Shown in pieces: positions 3,908 to 5,080 of a stretch of DNA of 5,080 nt; positions within the stretch are counted from its first letter, which is position 1, and each line of letters starts with the position of its first letter. This DNA is from CAYHIW01 sp964356745 (GTDB lineage: Bacteria > Patescibacteriota > Microgenomatia > UBA1406 > GWC2-37-13): contig CAYHIW010000046.1 of the NCBI GenBank assembly GCA_964356745.1, positions 1 through 5,080 of the forward strand. Direction: 5' to 3'. The notes beneath the pieces were generated by a model. It was not told the origin of the DNA and did no database searches. It saw only the letters and a program-made list of their open reading frames with translations. Made by a program: the position numbers and the translations under genes.

Positions 3908-5080
3908 AAAAATACTCTCAGTTTATCTATAAAGATTGGGAGCTTGATCCAAGCACCAAGAAACTTACATTGCATTATTCGCTCGATGATGCTTTTCATT
4001 TTAGCGAAACGTACGAATTCAATTTTAACTGGATAGAAAATTATGATCCGGCTCTTTTGGATGCCGCAATTCAAACTCTGTTTCTTCTTGCAGGAGTCTC
4101 GTACTATAAAACATATCTTCCACCGGAAATTGTGATAAGTAAAGGATCTGTCGATAAAGAAAGCGCTCAATTTTATGAAAAAACATTTCAAAATGGATTA
4201 GGCGAGTTTTTTTATAAAAATCAACTTGATCCACACACCCAGATCCATTTCCCTTATGGGGAATCGTTAAAAAAAATCGAGGATTCTTCCAAAAACACCG
4301 GGATGCTTGTTGCGATTGGTGGAGGAAAAGACTCTCTTGCATCTATAGAGCTTTTACGAAAATCTTCTGACAAAATAGCGACTTGGAGCTTGGGATATAG
4401 ACAAGCGCTCGAGCCTTTAACAAATGTTATTGGGTTTCCTCATTTTTTTGTAGACCGCTCTATTGACCAACAATTATTAGAACTGAATAAGAAAGATGCT
4501 TACAATGGACATGTTCCTATCTCGGCAATCTTTGCATCTGTTGGCATAATTATTGCTGTTCTAACGGGCTACCAAGACGTTGTGGTTTCTAATGAGAATT
4601 CGGCAAGCGACCCAACGCTTACCTATCAAGGAAAACCAATCAATCATCAGTATTCCAAGTCGTTTGAGTTTGAAAAAGATTTTCAGTCACATCTTGACCA
4701 TATTGGAATTAAACATATTCGCTACTACTCGTTGCTTCGTCCTTTCACAGAGCTCTATATCTCTGAGCTGTTTTCTTCATTTGGATTTGAAAAATACAAA
4801 CATGTTTTTAGCTCATGTAATAAATGTCTTAAAGAAAATAGACTTGCGTGGTGTGGATCTTGTGCAAAATGCGCGTTTGTTTTCTTAATCCTCACTCCTT
4901 TTGTTAAGCGAGAAGATTTGGAACAATTATTTGGTGGAAAGAATTTACTATTAGACTCCTCTCTTGATGAGATGTATGAAAATCTTCTTGGAATTAAGGG
5001 CGACAAACCGCTTGACTGCGTTGGCGAAGTGAAGGAATCGCGCGCAGCAATGCTCCTTGCGCAGAAAATATACCCCGAAC
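3904..5080 (+). CDS. murL: MurL: UDP-MurNAc-L-Ala-L-Glu epimerase (partial, runs off right edge)
   Basis: The frame is open from ATG 3904 to the window end, giving 392 codons. MurL epimerises the terminal L-Glu of UDP-MurNAc-L-Ala-L-Glu to D-Glu with ATP, giving the precursor for MurE without free D-Glu (known from Xanthomonas). Visible motifs are VAIGGGKDS (136-144), a PP-loop-type ATP site; VVVSNENSAS (226-235); HQYSKSFEFE (248-257); and a cysteine cluster C305-x2-C308, W316-C317-x2-C320-x2-C323 followed by AFVFLILTPF. The N-terminal ~130 residues (Y/F/W-rich, LHYSLDD, YEFNFNW) fit the family's substrate side. The family is roughly 450 residues by my recollection, so the C-terminal tail is missing here. 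The start overlaps the murD stop as ATGA and has an SD-like AAGAGG, so the two are probably translationally coupled. Recognition is from motif memory, not a search; a related PP-loop enzyme acting on a different substrate is the main alternative. Confidence 0.85.
   Translation, partial: MKKYSQFIYKDWELDPSTKKLTLHYSLDDAFHFSETYEFNFNWIENYDPALLDAAIQTLFLLAGVSYYKTYLPPEIVISKGSVDKESAQFYEKTFQNGLGEFFYKNQLDPHTQIHFPYGESLKKIEDSSKNTGMLVAIGGGKDSLASIELLRKSSDKIATWSLGYRQALEPLTNVIGFPHFFVDRSIDQQLLELNKKDAYNGHVPISAIFASVGIIIAVLTGYQDVVVSNENSASDPTLTYQGKPINHQYSKSFEFEKDFQSHLDHIGIKHIRYYSLLRPFTELYISELFSSFGFEKYKHVFSSCNKCLKENRLAWCGSCAKCAFVFLILTPFVKREDLEQLFGGKNLLLDSSLDEMYENLLGIKGDKPLDCVGEVKESRAAMLLAQKIYPE

Noticed and set aside
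3877..4342. Two minus-strand frames opposite the start of murL
   Set aside because: They overlap each other and a clear murL coding frame, so they are shadows.
4580..5006. Frames on both strands over the 3' part of murL
   Set aside because: The murL frame carries conserved motifs through this region, including the cysteine cluster. The others are shadows.

Overview
The window looks like a chromosomal segment of a Candidate Phyla Radiation (Patescibacteria) bacterium. This is inferred from three things: AT-rich, tightly packed genes; a membrane-anchored protein resembling the N-terminal domain that CPR genomes carry on VirB4/HerA-like ATPases; and starts that mostly lack a Shine-Dalgarno but have a -10 box a few bases upstream. 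TGA acts as a stop (end of the trmB-like gene and of murD), so the Gracilibacteria/SR1 code, where TGA is glycine, is unlikely. No species can be named from the sequence alone.

Layout. Bases 1-877 (minus) hold the first 292 codons of a large VirB4-like membrane ATPase that runs off the left edge. Thirty bases away, transcribed divergently, is a small exported TPR-like protein (908-1291, plus). It converges, with a 5-base gap, on an unrecognised 126-residue protein (1297-1677, minus). That gene is divergent from a TrmB-family transcriptional regulator (1734-2507, plus) across a 56-base region full of GTTAAAAT-type half-sites. The regulator's stop codon overlaps the 3' end of a minus-strand tRNA-Lys(UUU) (2505-2578). 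An 81-base spacer then leads into murD (2660-3907, plus) and an ATGA-overlapped murL (3904 to the right edge, plus).

Main point. The last two genes form a MurD-MurL pair. In the characterised Xanthomonas system, a MurD variant (MurD2) adds L-glutamate to UDP-MurNAc-L-alanine and MurL then epimerises that glutamate to the D form using ATP. This replaces the usual glutamate racemase plus D-Glu-adding MurD. The MurD here has changed residues at positions that bind D-Glu in E. coli MurD, and the two genes are translationally coupled. The cell therefore probably makes the D-Glu of its peptidoglycan stem on the nucleotide precursor. This is the most interesting content of the window.

Expression. 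Several first-in-transcript genes have a TATAAT or TAAAAT box 5-6 bases before the ATG, which predicts leaderless mRNAs. The internal gene murL has an SD-like AAGAGG. Every stretch longer than 300 bases is occupied by a gene, and I see no insertion sequences, CRISPR arrays or convincing intrinsic terminators.
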